A DNA stretch of 5,538 nt from JAQBQQ01 sp964633955 (GCA_964633955.1 CAZWIA010000042.1:1-5538); one strand, 5' to 3'. Positions 1-5,483 are shown, numbered from the stretch's first letter. Notes: a model not told the origin generated them from the sequence alone. A program made the numbers and translations.

Positions 1-2096
1 CCGGCGAACACCTGCGCGATCTGCAGGATCTGCTCCTGGTACACGCCGATGCCGTACGTGGCCTCCAGCACCGGGCGGAGGTCGTCGTGCACGTACCGCA
101 CCTCCTCCTGGCCGTGCTTGCGCTTGATGTACTGCGGGATCCACTCCATCGGCCCCGGGCGGTACAGGGACACCATGGCCGTGATGTCACCAAAGACGCT
201 GGGCTTCAGCTGCTTCAAGTACCGTCGCATGCCGGCGGATTCCAGCTGGAAGACGCCGGTGGTATCCCCCCGCTGCAGGAGGGCGTACGTGTCATGGTCA
301 TCCAGGGGCAGCGCGGAGAGATCGATGGTGATGCCGTGCAGCCGCTCGATGAGCGCGAGCGTGGTCTGGATGACGGTGAGGTTGGTGAGCCCCAGGAAGT
401 CCATCTTCAGGAGACCCAGGGACTCCAGCGGCTTGGCGGAGTACTGCGTGATGATGACGTGCTCGTCTTTGGGCGCGCGCTGCACGGCGGTGTGCCGGGT
501 GGCCGGCTCCTCCGTGATCACCACACCGCACGCGTGGATGGACACGTGGCGGGCCTTCCCTTCCAGCTTGAACGCGGTGTCGATGATCCGCCGGTAGAGC
601 TCGTTGCTCTCGTAGGCGGCTTTTAGCTCATCCGTCTCCATGGCCTCCTTCAGCTTGGTGCCCGGTTTCTCCGGGATCAGTTTGGCCAGCGCGTTCATCT
701 CCATGAACGGCACGCCGTAGGCCCGGCCCACGTCCTTCACCGCGGCGCGCGCGGCCAGCGTCCCAAACGTACAGATCTGCACCACGTGGTCTTGGCCGTA
801 CTTCTCCCGGACGTAGTTGAGCACCTCGTCACGGCGGGTGTCCGCAAAGTCCACGTCCACATCCGGCATGCTCACGCGCTGCGGGTTGAGGAAGCGCTCA
901 AAGAGGAGGCCGTGGGGGATGGGATCGATGGTGGTGATGCCCATGCAGTAGCTGACCATGGAGCCGGCGGCGGATCCGCGGCCCGGCCCCACGGTGATGC
1001 CATGCCGCTTGGCCCAGTTGATGAAGTCCGCCACGATCAGGAAGTACCCGGAGAATCCGGCCTGCTTGATGATGGAGAGCTCGTACGCCAGGCGCTCCTG
1101 CAGGCTCTCCGGCGTGGTGCCAGCGGGCAGGTCCGGCTGGTTGCAGTAGCCCGCCGGATAGAGCCGGCAAAACCCCTCCTGCGCCAGCGCGGCCACGTAC
1201 TCGTCCTCCGTCTGGCCGGTCGGCACGTCAAACCGCGGGATCTTGTTCTTGCCAAACTCAAACCGCACGTTGCACCTGTCGGCGATAACGCGCGTATTCT
1301 CCAGTGCTTCCGGAACATGGCCGAACGCCGCCGCCATCTCCTCGTACGGTCGCATGGAGTAGTCAGAATCCCTCATGGAGAATCTCCCCGGGTCCTCCAC
1401 CTGCGCGTTCTTCTGGATGCACAGGAGGATGTCATGCGCCTCCGCGTCCTCCGGCCGGCAGTAGTGGCTGTAGCAGGTGGCCACCACCGGCACGCCCAGT
1501 TCTTTCCCCCAGCGGATGAGCTGCTGGTTCACCTCCGCCTGGCCCGTCACGCCGGGCAGGTCGATGAGCTCAAAGTACAGGTTCTCCTTCCCAAAGTACC
1601 CCCAGTACTCCTCCACCAGTGCCTTAAGGCGCTCGCCATCCTCATTCAGTGCGGCTTGGGGGATCGCTCCACTCAGCGGACCTGTGAGTGCGATCAGCCC
1701 CTTGCCGTACTGCTTTAAGAGCTCCGCATCCACGCGGGGCTTGTAGTACATCCCCTCCAGCGCGGAACGCGTGGCCAGCTCCAATAAGTTCTGGTAGCCC
1801 TCCTGCGTCTCGCACAGCAGCGTGATGGGCCAGCGCTTGGTATCCACGCCGCTCTCCTTGTCCGTCCTTGTCCGCGCGGCAACGTACGCGTCCATGCCCA
1901 GGATAGGCTTGAGATCGCTCTTCTGGGCGTACTGGTAGAACTCGATCAGCCCGTAGGTGTAGCCCTTGTCGCAGAGCCCCACCGCCGTCTGCCCCAGCTC
2001 CTTGGCACGTTGAACAATCTCACTAGGGTGCGGCAGCCCCTCCAGCAGGGAGTACGTGGAGTGATTGTGGAGGTGGACGAAATCGGAGGGATTCAT
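1..2096 (-). CDS. dnaE: DNA polymerase III subunit alpha (DnaE), C-terminus cut off by window edge
   Basis: This is the catalytic subunit of the replicative DNA polymerase III holoenzyme, a family C polymerase that works in the cytoplasm at the fork. I read 698 residues from ATG at 2096 to the window edge with no stop or frameshift; the family is usually about 1,100-1,200 residues, so roughly the last 40% is missing. An N-terminal PHP domain starts with HLHNHS (residues 8-13). The polymerase core has PGRGSAAGS (371-379), the catalytic PDVDVDF (411-417, Asp412 and Asp414), RHVSIHACG (516-524), KMDFLGL (564-570, third catalytic Asp566), GVFQLESAGM (614-623) and SLYRPGPME (643-651). These match the E. 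coli palm and fingers motifs in order and spacing. PHP metal-ligand positions look lost: CDK at 42-44 replaces TDH, TGPLSG at 138-143 replaces SGCLxG, and CYSH at 208-211 replaces NDxH. There is no Shine-Dalgarno; TAA or TGA does not precede in a way that suggests a longer protein, and the family begins right at this HLH motif. Confidence 0.97.
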   Translation of the reverse strand, partial: MNPSDFVHLHNHSTYSLLEGLPHPSEIVQRAKELGQTAVGLCDKGYTYGLIEFYQYAQKSDLKPILGMDAYVAARTRTDKESGVDTKRWPITLLCETQEGYQNLLELATRSALEGMYYKPRVDAELLKQYGKGLIALTGPLSGAIPQAALNEDGERLKALVEEYWGYFGKENLYFELIDLPGVTGQAEVNQQLIRWGKELGVPVVATCYSHYCRPEDAEAHDILLCIQKNAQVEDPGRFSMRDSDYSMRPYEEMAAAFGHVPEALENTRVIADRCNVRFEFGKNKIPRFDVPTGQTEDEYVAALAQEGFCRLYPAGYCNQPDLPAGTTPESLQERLAYELSIIKQAGFSGYFLIVADFINWAKRHGITVGPGRGSAAGSMVSYCMGITTIDPIPHGLLFERFLNPQRVSMPDVDVDFADTRRDEVLNYVREKYGQDHVVQICTFGTLAARAAVKDVGRAYGVPFMEMNALAKLIPEKPGTKLKEAMETDELKAAYESNELYRRIIDTAFKLEGKARHVSIHACGVVITEEPATRHTAVQRAPKDEHVIITQYSAKPLESLGLLKMDFLGLTNLTVIQTTLALIERLHGITIDLSALPLDDHDTYALLQRGDTTGVFQLESAGMRRYLKQLKPSVFGDITAMVSLYRPGPMEWIPQYIKRKHGQEEVRYVHDDLRPVLEATYGIGVYQEQILQIAQVFA

Positions 2097-2104
2097 GTGG
2101 AATG

Positions 2105-2113
2105 ATCATAACA
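2105..2113 (-). promoter_or_regulatory. Probable extended -10 promoter of dnaE
   Basis: On the minus strand TGTTATGAT is an extended -10 element (TGn followed by TATGAT, one mismatch to TATAAT). It ends 8 nt before the dnaE ATG, so transcription would begin within a base or two of the start codon. No good -35 hexamer lies 16-18 bp upstream, which extended -10 promoters tolerate. The leader also lacks a Shine-Dalgarno sequence, so a leaderless or near-leaderless mRNA is the simplest reading. This is inference from sequence only. Confidence 0.5.
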
Positions 2114-2132
2114 AAGATAGAGCCCTTTTGAC

Positions 2133-2215
2133 GAATCGCGAATCATGAATTATGAATCACGAATCAGATGCATCTTTTCATACATTCACGATTCATAATT
2201 CTTGGTTCATAGTTC
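2133..2215. repeat. Inverted array of GAAT heptamers, copy 1
   Basis: Five consecutive 7-nt units starting with GAAT (2133-2167: GAATCGC, GAATCAT, GAATTAT, GAATCAC, GAATCAG) are followed, after a 13-nt centre, by five units ending in TTC (2181-2215: TACATTC, ACGATTC, ATAATTC, TTGGTTC, ATAGTTC). The arms form an imperfect inverted repeat with a perfect 12-bp core, GAATTATGAATC (2147-2158) against GATTCATAATTC (2190-2201). It is AT-rich against a GC-rich background and lies in the divergent gap between dnaE and the VIT-type gene. It can form a cruciform or RNA hairpin. Its role is unknown; a related copy lies at 3004-3087. Confidence 0.85.
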
Positions 2216-2247
2216 ATACTGCACGAGATATCCATTCCCTCTTTTCT

Positions 2248-3000
2248 ATGCCCCACACGCCAGAAATGAAGCAGCGGCTGGCTGCGCACCGTGCGAGTGA
2301 GATCCACGGCATGCAGCTGGGGAGCTACGTGCAGGACATCGTGTACGGCGGGAATGATGGGATCGTGACCACTTTTGCCGTGGTGGCCAGCACCGTAGGG
2401 GCGGACCTGCCGCCGGCGATCATCATCGTGCTGGGTCTGGCCAACCTCTTTGCGGATGCGGCCTCCATGGGCGGCGGCTCCTTCCTCTCCACCAAGTCCC
2501 AGCGTGACCAGTACCGCCGGCTCTGGAAGGAGGAGCTGGAGGAGATCAGGCGGCACCCGGAGCTGGAGAAAGCCGAAGTGCGGGAGGCATTCCATGAGAA
2601 AGGATTTGAGGGCAAGGACTTGGACCGGGCCGTAGAGGTCATCACGGCGGATGAGGAGCACTGGGTCAGGACCATGATGGTGGAGGAGCACGGGCTGACG
2701 GAAGAGGCGTCCGAGCGGCCGGCGGCGCACGGCATCGTCACCTTCCTCTCGTTCGTCGCCTTTGGGTTCATTCCCATCATTCCGTACTTCTTCTCCGCTT
2801 TCTCCGCCGGCCGGTTCCTGGTGGCCATCGCCTCCTCGCTTGCCGCGCTCACGGCGCTGGGTGCCACCCGCAGCATCATCACCCGCGAGCGGGTGATCCG
2901 CGGCACGCTGGAGGTGGTGGTCATTGGCGCGATTGCCGGCGCCATCGCGTACGGCGTGGGAGTGGCGCTGCGGGGATTGGCGGAGGGGGTGGGGGTTTGA
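2248..3000 (+). CDS. VIT1/CCC1-family membrane transporter (probable iron/manganese)
   Basis: A 250-residue integral membrane protein of the VIT1/CCC1 family, whose members move Fe2+ or Mn2+ across membranes. Hallmarks: the first membrane helix carries GGNDGIVTTFAVVAS (34-48), with Asp37 at the family's transport aspartate; the second carries ADAASMGGGSFLS (69-81), with Met74 at the usual pore methionine. Residues 86-150 form the charged cytoplasmic metal-binding domain, with KEELEEIRRHPE (94-105) and ADEEHWVRTMMVEEHGL (134-150), rich in Glu and Met as in plant and yeast relatives. Three more hydrophobic segments follow (about 161-185, 190-212, 226-247), giving five in total. I chose ATG 2248: the frame stays open to an ATG at 2152, but those extra 32 codons read through the heptamer array and resemble nothing in the family. 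ATG 2266 is another option. None has a Shine-Dalgarno. The metal specificity is inferred from the family. Confidence 0.9.
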   Translation: MPHTPEMKQRLAAHRASEIHGMQLGSYVQDIVYGGNDGIVTTFAVVASTVGADLPPAIIIVLGLANLFADAASMGGGSFLSTKSQRDQYRRLWKEELEEIRRHPELEKAEVREAFHEKGFEGKDLDRAVEVITADEEHWVRTMMVEEHGLTEEASERPAAHGIVTFLSFVAFGFIPIIPYFFSAFSAGRFLVAIASSLAALTALGATRSIITRERVIRGTLEVVVIGAIAGAIAYGVGVALRGLAEGVGV

Positions 3001-3003
3001 TTC

Positions 3004-3087
3004 GAATATGGAATGTCGAATGTGGAATATCGATAGGGTGATCGAACCGGCGCTCGATCGACATTCGAGATTCGCTATTCCACATTC
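3004..3087. repeat. Inverted array of GAAT heptamers, copy 2
   Basis: Four 7-nt units GAATATG, GAATGTC, GAATGTG, GAATATC (3004-3031) face four inverted units GACATTC, GAGATTC, GCTATTC, CACATTC (3060-3087). The arms share a perfect 13-bp inverted repeat, CGAATGTGGAATA (3017-3029) against TATTCCACATTCG (3076-3088). The centre carries a smaller hairpin, GATCGA (3040-3045) with TCGATC (3054-3059). It begins 3 nt after the VIT-type stop codon and ends 11 nt before the next start, filling the gap. Same architecture as 2133-2215, but with different variable bases. In RNA it would be a long hairpin without a T-run, so it is not a standard terminator; it could affect stability or coupling of the two genes. 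Confidence 0.85.
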
Positions 3088-3098
3088 GCCGATCCGTC

Positions 3099-4235
3099 AT
3101 GCTCATCGCCCCCGATCGTCTCACCCATGTGCCGTCCGCAGATTCCATCGCCATAGAACGGCCAGATCCAGCCGTGTCCCCGGGGACGGTCGCGGCTATG
3201 AAGCGCGCGTCCATCGGCGCGCTCACCGTGGCGGGCGTGCTGCTTGCGGCGTGGGTGGTGTGGCGAGTGGCGGACATCCTGCTCCTGGTCTTTGGATCGT
3301 TCCTCCTCAGCACGTTCTTCCGCGGCCTGGCCGACCAGATCGTCGCCCGGTTTGGCACGCCGCCCCGCGCGGCGCAGGCCATGGTCTTTGGTGCCCTGCT
3401 GATCTTAGGGCTCCTGCTCTGGGCCATCGTGTTCCCGGATGTGGTGCTCCAGGTGGAGGAGCTCATCACCCGCCTGCCGGATGCGCTGGCCGTCCTGCGC
3501 GCGGAGTTGCAGGATTCCGCCATGTTCCGCGGCGTGCAGCGGGTCTTCCCGCAGCTGCGACCGGATCAGGACACGGTGTTCGGCGGAGCTGCCAGTATCT
3601 TTGCTACCGGCATTGGTGCGGCGGCCAATGTCATCCTGGTGGCGTTCCTCACGGCCACCTTCACCTTCCAGCACGATCTCTATGAGCGTGGATTCCTCTC
3701 TCTCATCCCCCGCCCGGCCCGCATCCGCGCACGGGAAGTGCTCTCCGCCCTCCGGCTAACGCTGTGGCGGTGGACGCTGGGGCAGCTCATCTCCATGAGC
3801 GTGGTGGGCGTGCTGGCGTTCATCGGCCTCACGCTCCTGGGCGTGCCACTCGCGTTCGCTCTCGCCCTCTTCGCCGGCTTCATCGATTTCATCCCCAATT
3901 TCGGTCCGTACATCGGTGCCGTGCCGGCCGTGCTCATCGCGCTGCTGGACGGCCCTACGCTCACGCTCTCCGTGGTGCTCCTCTACGTGGCGGTGCAGAC
4001 GGTGGAGAGCTACGTGGTGATCCCGCTCGTGCAGCAGCGGATGATCGATCTCCCCGCGGCCGTCACCGTCATGGCGCAGGTGGTGCTGGGAACGCTCCTG
4101 GGTCCGCTGGGGCTCATCTTTGCCACGCCGCTCACGGCGGCGGGCATCGTGCTCGTGAAACTGCTGTATATAGAGGACGTGCTGGGGCGGGAGGTGACGC
4201 TGCCGGGAGAGACGAGTGGTGAGCGGTCAAAGTAA
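3099..4235 (+). CDS. AI-2E/PerM-family membrane transporter
   Basis: A 378-residue polytopic inner-membrane protein of the AI-2E transporter family (PF01594 type; includes TqsA, YdiK and PerM). Members are proposed to export small molecules such as autoinducer-2 or to act as ion-coupled antiporters; the substrate here cannot be told. Hydrophobic segments lie at about 37-57, 59-71, 93-113, 171-192, 229-248, 250-268, 272-290, 293-311 and 320-354. The poorly conserved, amphipathic stretch at 114-165 sits between the N-terminal helices and the transport core, as in the family. The core carries FIDFIPNFGPYIGAVPA (261-277) and ESYVVIPLVQQRMIDLPA (303-320), matching the family's GPxIGAxPA and ExxVxxPxVxxxxxxLxP patterns. 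Length is normal. ATG 3099 follows the repeat by 11 nt with no Shine-Dalgarno; the first 33 residues are not typical, and ATG 3198 (MKRASIG) just before the first helix is a good alternative. It may be co-transcribed with the upstream transporter gene. Confidence 0.93.
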   Translation: MLIAPDRLTHVPSADSIAIERPDPAVSPGTVAAMKRASIGALTVAGVLLAAWVVWRVADILLLVFGSFLLSTFFRGLADQIVARFGTPPRAAQAMVFGALLILGLLLWAIVFPDVVLQVEELITRLPDALAVLRAELQDSAMFRGVQRVFPQLRPDQDTVFGGAASIFATGIGAAANVILVAFLTATFTFQHDLYERGFLSLIPRPARIRAREVLSALRLTLWRWTLGQLISMSVVGVLAFIGLTLLGVPLAFALALFAGFIDFIPNFGPYIGAVPAVLIALLDGPTLTLSVVLLYVAVQTVESYVVIPLVQQRMIDLPAAVTVMAQVVLGTLLGPLGLIFATPLTAAGIVLVKLLYIEDVLGREVTLPGETSGERSK

Positions 4236-4251
4236 TCATCATACCATGAGA

Positions 4252-4303
4252 GCGGGCATACTTGCCCGCGGTGTTGGGGCAGAACAAGGGCTTGCCCGCG
4301 GTG
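4252..4303. repeat. Extragenic palindrome plus 13-bp direct repeat
   Basis: GCGGGCA (4252-4258) pairs with TGCCCGC (4263-4269) around a TACT loop, 16 nt after the AI-2E-type stop codon. The right half is repeated: CTTGCCCGCGGTG occurs at 4261-4273 and again at 4291-4303, 30 bp apart. There is no T-run, so it is not a normal intrinsic terminator. It resembles widespread bacterial REP-type palindromes; that resemblance is from memory. Confidence 0.7.
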
Positions 4304-4316
4304 ATTGGGAAAACAT

Positions 4317-4337
4317 CCCTCTCCCCGTGGGAGAGGG
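4317..4337. repeat. REP-like palindrome, CCCTCTCCC/GGGAGAGGG
   Basis: A perfect 9-bp stem, CCCTCTCCC (4317-4325) and GGGAGAGGG (4329-4337), with a CGT loop and followed by GTTGAGGGTGA. This form of palindrome is common between genes in many GC-rich bacterial genomes and is probably a dispersed repeat. Confidence 0.7.
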
Positions 4338-4363
4338 GTTGAGGGTGATGGCCACAAAAATTC

Positions 4364-4394
4364 CCCCCAGCCTGCTGCGAGGCGTGGCTGGGGG
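4364..4394. repeat. Palindrome CCCCCAGCC/GGCTGGGGG
   Basis: A perfect 9-bp inverted repeat, CCCCCAGCC (4364-4372) and GGCTGGGGG (4386-4394), with a 13-nt loop. It is the third hairpin of the cluster between the two convergent genes. It has no T-run on either strand, although five A residues precede it at 4356-4360 and would read as a short T-run for a minus-strand transcript. Confidence 0.65.
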
Positions 4395-4401
4395 CGGGGA
4401 T

Positions 4402-4428
4402 CCGTCCTTCGCTCATGGCGAGGGACGG
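4402..4428. repeat. Palindrome with 11-bp stem (CCGTCCTTCGC/GCGAGGGACGG)
   Basis: CCGTCCTTCGC (4402-4412) pairs with GCGAGGGACGG (4418-4428) around TCATG, with one T-G wobble. It is the last of four hairpins filling the 207-nt gap between the stop codons of the AI-2E-type gene and the small convergent gene. Together they may block read-through between convergent transcripts or protect 3' ends; that is inference. Confidence 0.65.
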
Positions 4429-4442
4429 GTTGGAGGGGGGGA

Positions 4443-4817
4443 TCAGAATGCGATGCTCATCGGCTGTTGGTTGGCCGGCTGGTGCCGCTGGCGGTCCCTG
4501 CGGGTGCGACCTTCGTCCTGCGCGACCGGCTGGGCGGCGGTTACCAGTCTGAATGCCGGGATCTCGACCTCGACCTCCTCCGTGAGCACGCCGTGCTCAG
4601 CCTGGGGGTGTCGCTCCTTAACCTTCTGCATGCCCATAAACTCCACGATACTGTCGACAACTGCTGCGGCCGGCAGCGAACCGAAGCGCGGGACGTGGTA
4701 CGGCACGTGGGTGTCGCACGCCGTCACGAGGCGGGTGTTTTCAAACACCCCGCCAACCTGGAACTTCTGCCCCTTCAACATGGCGTGGTTGCACGGGCGG
4801 ACGGATCGACCTTCCAT
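4443..4817 (-). CDS. Hypothetical protein, 124 residues
   Basis: I do not recognise this protein. It reads ATG 4817 to TGA 4443 with strongly G/C-biased third codon positions, as expected for a real gene in this genome. Start choice is supported by GGAG at 4830-4827, 9 nt upstream. An ATG at 4952 in the same frame would place the start inside the proposed -10 box, so it is unlikely. The N-terminal half (1-62) looks folded, with CNH (9-11), a glycine turn KFQVGGVFENTRLV (18-31) and CDTHVPYH (34-41); these Cys and His residues could bind a metal or a cofactor but no known motif fits. A short hydrophobic run AAAVVDSIVEFMGM (50-63) is too weak for a membrane helix. Residues 80-86 are acidic and 100-119 form a polar, Arg/Gln-rich tail. 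No signal peptide. It converges on the AI-2E-type gene and lies downstream of the structured RNA candidate. Confidence 0.75.
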   Translation of the reverse strand: MEGRSVRPCNHAMLKGQKFQVGGVFENTRLVTACDTHVPYHVPRFGSLPAAAVVDSIVEFMGMQKVKERHPQAEHGVLTEEVEVEIPAFRLVTAAQPVAQDEGRTRRDRQRHQPANQQPMSIAF

Positions 4818-4826
4818 TTTTGACTT

Positions 4827-4830
4827 CTCC
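4827..4830 (-). promoter_or_regulatory. Shine-Dalgarno of the small hypothetical gene
   Basis: GGAG (minus strand, continuing GGAGAAG) lies 9 nt before ATG 4817. It is the only clear Shine-Dalgarno next to a start codon in the window and decides the start of this gene. Confidence 0.65.
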
Positions 4831-4885
4831 AATGCGGAGCTACTGCGGGGGAGGCGAGGCGTTGTTTCCTCTAGTGATCCTTCCC

Positions 4886-4913
4886 CAAGCAACGCTCCGC
4901 AAAGCGCTCCTTG
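4886..4913 (-). other. Hairpin in the leader of the small hypothetical gene
   Basis: On the minus strand the leader can form a 10-bp stem with one G-G mismatch: CAAG, mismatch, then AGCGCT pairing with AGCGTT through one G-U, around a TTGCGG loop. It sits about midway in the roughly 125-nt leader predicted from the promoter at 4951-4979. It does not cover the ribosome binding site, and no regulatory class is recognised. Confidence 0.35.
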
Positions 4914-4950
4914 AGAGAGGACTATTTCAGCTGGAGGGAAAGAACGCGGC

Positions 4951-4979
4951 ATTGTTCCCCTGGGTCAAGCGCCTGTCAA
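4951..4979 (-). promoter_or_regulatory. Sigma-70-type promoter upstream of the small hypothetical gene
   Basis: On the minus strand a perfect -35, TTGACA (4979-4974), is followed after exactly 17 bp by AACAAT (4956-4951), a 4-of-6 match to TATAAT. Transcription would start near 4944, leaving a leader of about 125 nt before ATG 4817. The promoter lies downstream of the terminator at 5031-5055, so it would give the gene a transcript independent of the RNA candidate. Confidence 0.55.
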
Positions 4980-5030
4980 AAACATCAGGGCTAGCATTGC
5001 GCAGATGCGACCGGATAGCCCAAAGGATAG

Positions 5031-5055
5031 AAAAAAACCCCGGCTCCGCGCCGGG
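5031..5055 (-). terminator. Intrinsic terminator of the structured RNA candidate
   Basis: On the minus strand CCCGGC (5055-5050), loop GCGGA, GCCGGG (5044-5039), one more G, then seven T residues (5037-5031). This is a textbook rho-independent terminator with a six-pair G/C stem. The terminal 11-bp helix of the upstream RNA ends on its first base, so the two helices abut. No convincing coding gene ends just upstream, which points to a non-coding transcript. Confidence 0.9.
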
Positions 5056-5384
5056 TCAGTACCTCGAGGCCGGTGCACCGCAGCGGCTCGAGACCGTGGG
5101 TGTTTGTGTTTCGCGGGGGGCGGGCCCCTGGGATTCAGAACGTGGGAGACAGAGCCGAGCGGGAACCGAGCGCAGGGCGCCAGGCTGTCCGCCGCGCGCG
5201 TGGAATTGCTTCCGCGCGCGTACTGATCGGGAAGCGGTCGTCCTCCGGATCCGTGCCAGTACGACGGGTACCAGAGCTTCACACGACGCTTCCGCGCCTA
5301 GACCGCCAGGCCGGCGACCATCTCTCACGCCTTCTCCGTGTTGTGCGAAAGGATCGGACTGAGGTACTGACTCGGAGCAGATTG
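5031..5384 (-). ncRNA. Candidate structured non-coding RNA of unknown class, about 354 nt
   Basis: The transcript is bounded by the promoter at 5390-5418 (start near 5384) and the terminator at 5031-5055. Its ends pair through a perfect 11-bp helix, GTCAGTACCTC (5371-5361) with GAGGTACTGAC (5065-5055). Inside, in order: a helix of 5345-5337 with 5288-5280 (two mismatches in the middle); CAGTAC/GTACTG pairing of 5262-5257 with 5225-5220; an 8-bp CGCGCGCG stem (5220-5213 with 5200-5193) extended by GAA/TTC and capped by the GNRA loop GCAA; GACAGCC (5189-5183) with GGCTCTGTC (5156-5148); an A/C-rich unpaired stretch near 5104-5119; and a CTCGAG hairpin (5092-5087 with 5068-5063). I looked for RNase P (GAAAGTCC, ACAGA), tmRNA (GGTTCGAATCC arm, CCA end), SRP (GGAAG...AGCA) and 6S features and found none. 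Reading frames across it give only Arg/Ala/Pro-rich sequence. Promoter and terminator are seen directly; function is unknown. Confidence 0.6.
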
Positions 5385-5389
5385 TCTTT

Positions 5390-5418
5390 ATTATACTATA
5401 AAATTAAACTTATGGCAA
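5390..5418 (-). promoter_or_regulatory. Strong sigma-70-type promoter of the structured RNA candidate
   Basis: On the minus strand TTGCCA (5418-5413, one mismatch to TTGACA), a 17-bp spacer rich in A and T, and a perfect TATAAT (5395-5390). Predicted start is near 5385-5383. It is the best promoter match in the window and stands in an AT-rich island within GC-rich DNA. Confidence 0.8.
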
Positions 5419-5448
5419 TTTCCCGGAAGAAACCTCGGATTGAAGAGC

Positions 5449-5483
5449 AAAAGGGATAGGCGCGGCAAACAAGATCCCTTTTT
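5449..5483. terminator. Weak terminator-like hairpin
   Basis: AAAAGGGAT (5449-5457) pairs with ATCCCTTTT (5474-5482) around a 16-nt loop and has T-runs after either arm. It could terminate transcription entering from the right edge before the RNA promoter. The stem is AT-rich and the loop large, so function is uncertain. Confidence 0.35.

Noticed and set aside
786..1718. A 310-residue open frame on the plus strand inside dnaE
   Set aside because: It is antisense to a fully conserved DnaE reading frame; its His/Arg/Val-rich sequence is the usual shadow of GC-biased codons.
2164..2945. Long minus-strand open frames over the VIT-type gene
   Set aside because: Antisense shadows with low-complexity Ser/Arg-rich or Arg/His-rich products; the plus-strand frame carries clear family motifs.
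4443..4952. Longer 169-residue version of the small hypothetical gene starting at 4952
   Set aside because: It would start inside the proposed -10 box, lacks a Shine-Dalgarno there, and the first 45 residues look non-coding.
5056..5328. Minus-strand 90-residue frame inside the RNA candidate, starting at GTG
   Set aside because: Arg/Ala/Pro-rich with no recognisable motif and no Shine-Dalgarno; it overlaps the structured helices, which explain the sequence better.
5031..5384. RNase P RNA or tmRNA as the identity of the RNA candidate
   Set aside because: The size and 11-bp terminal helix would fit RNase P, but the conserved core segments GAAAGTCC and ACAGA are absent; no T-arm or CCA end suggests tmRNA. 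A divergent member cannot be excluded without a covariance-model search.
5412..5459. Plus-strand 15-codon peptide MAISRKKPRIEEQKG next to a TATACT box, possibly a leader peptide
   Set aside because: No -35 element and no Shine-Dalgarno; the bases are fully explained by the opposite-strand promoter.
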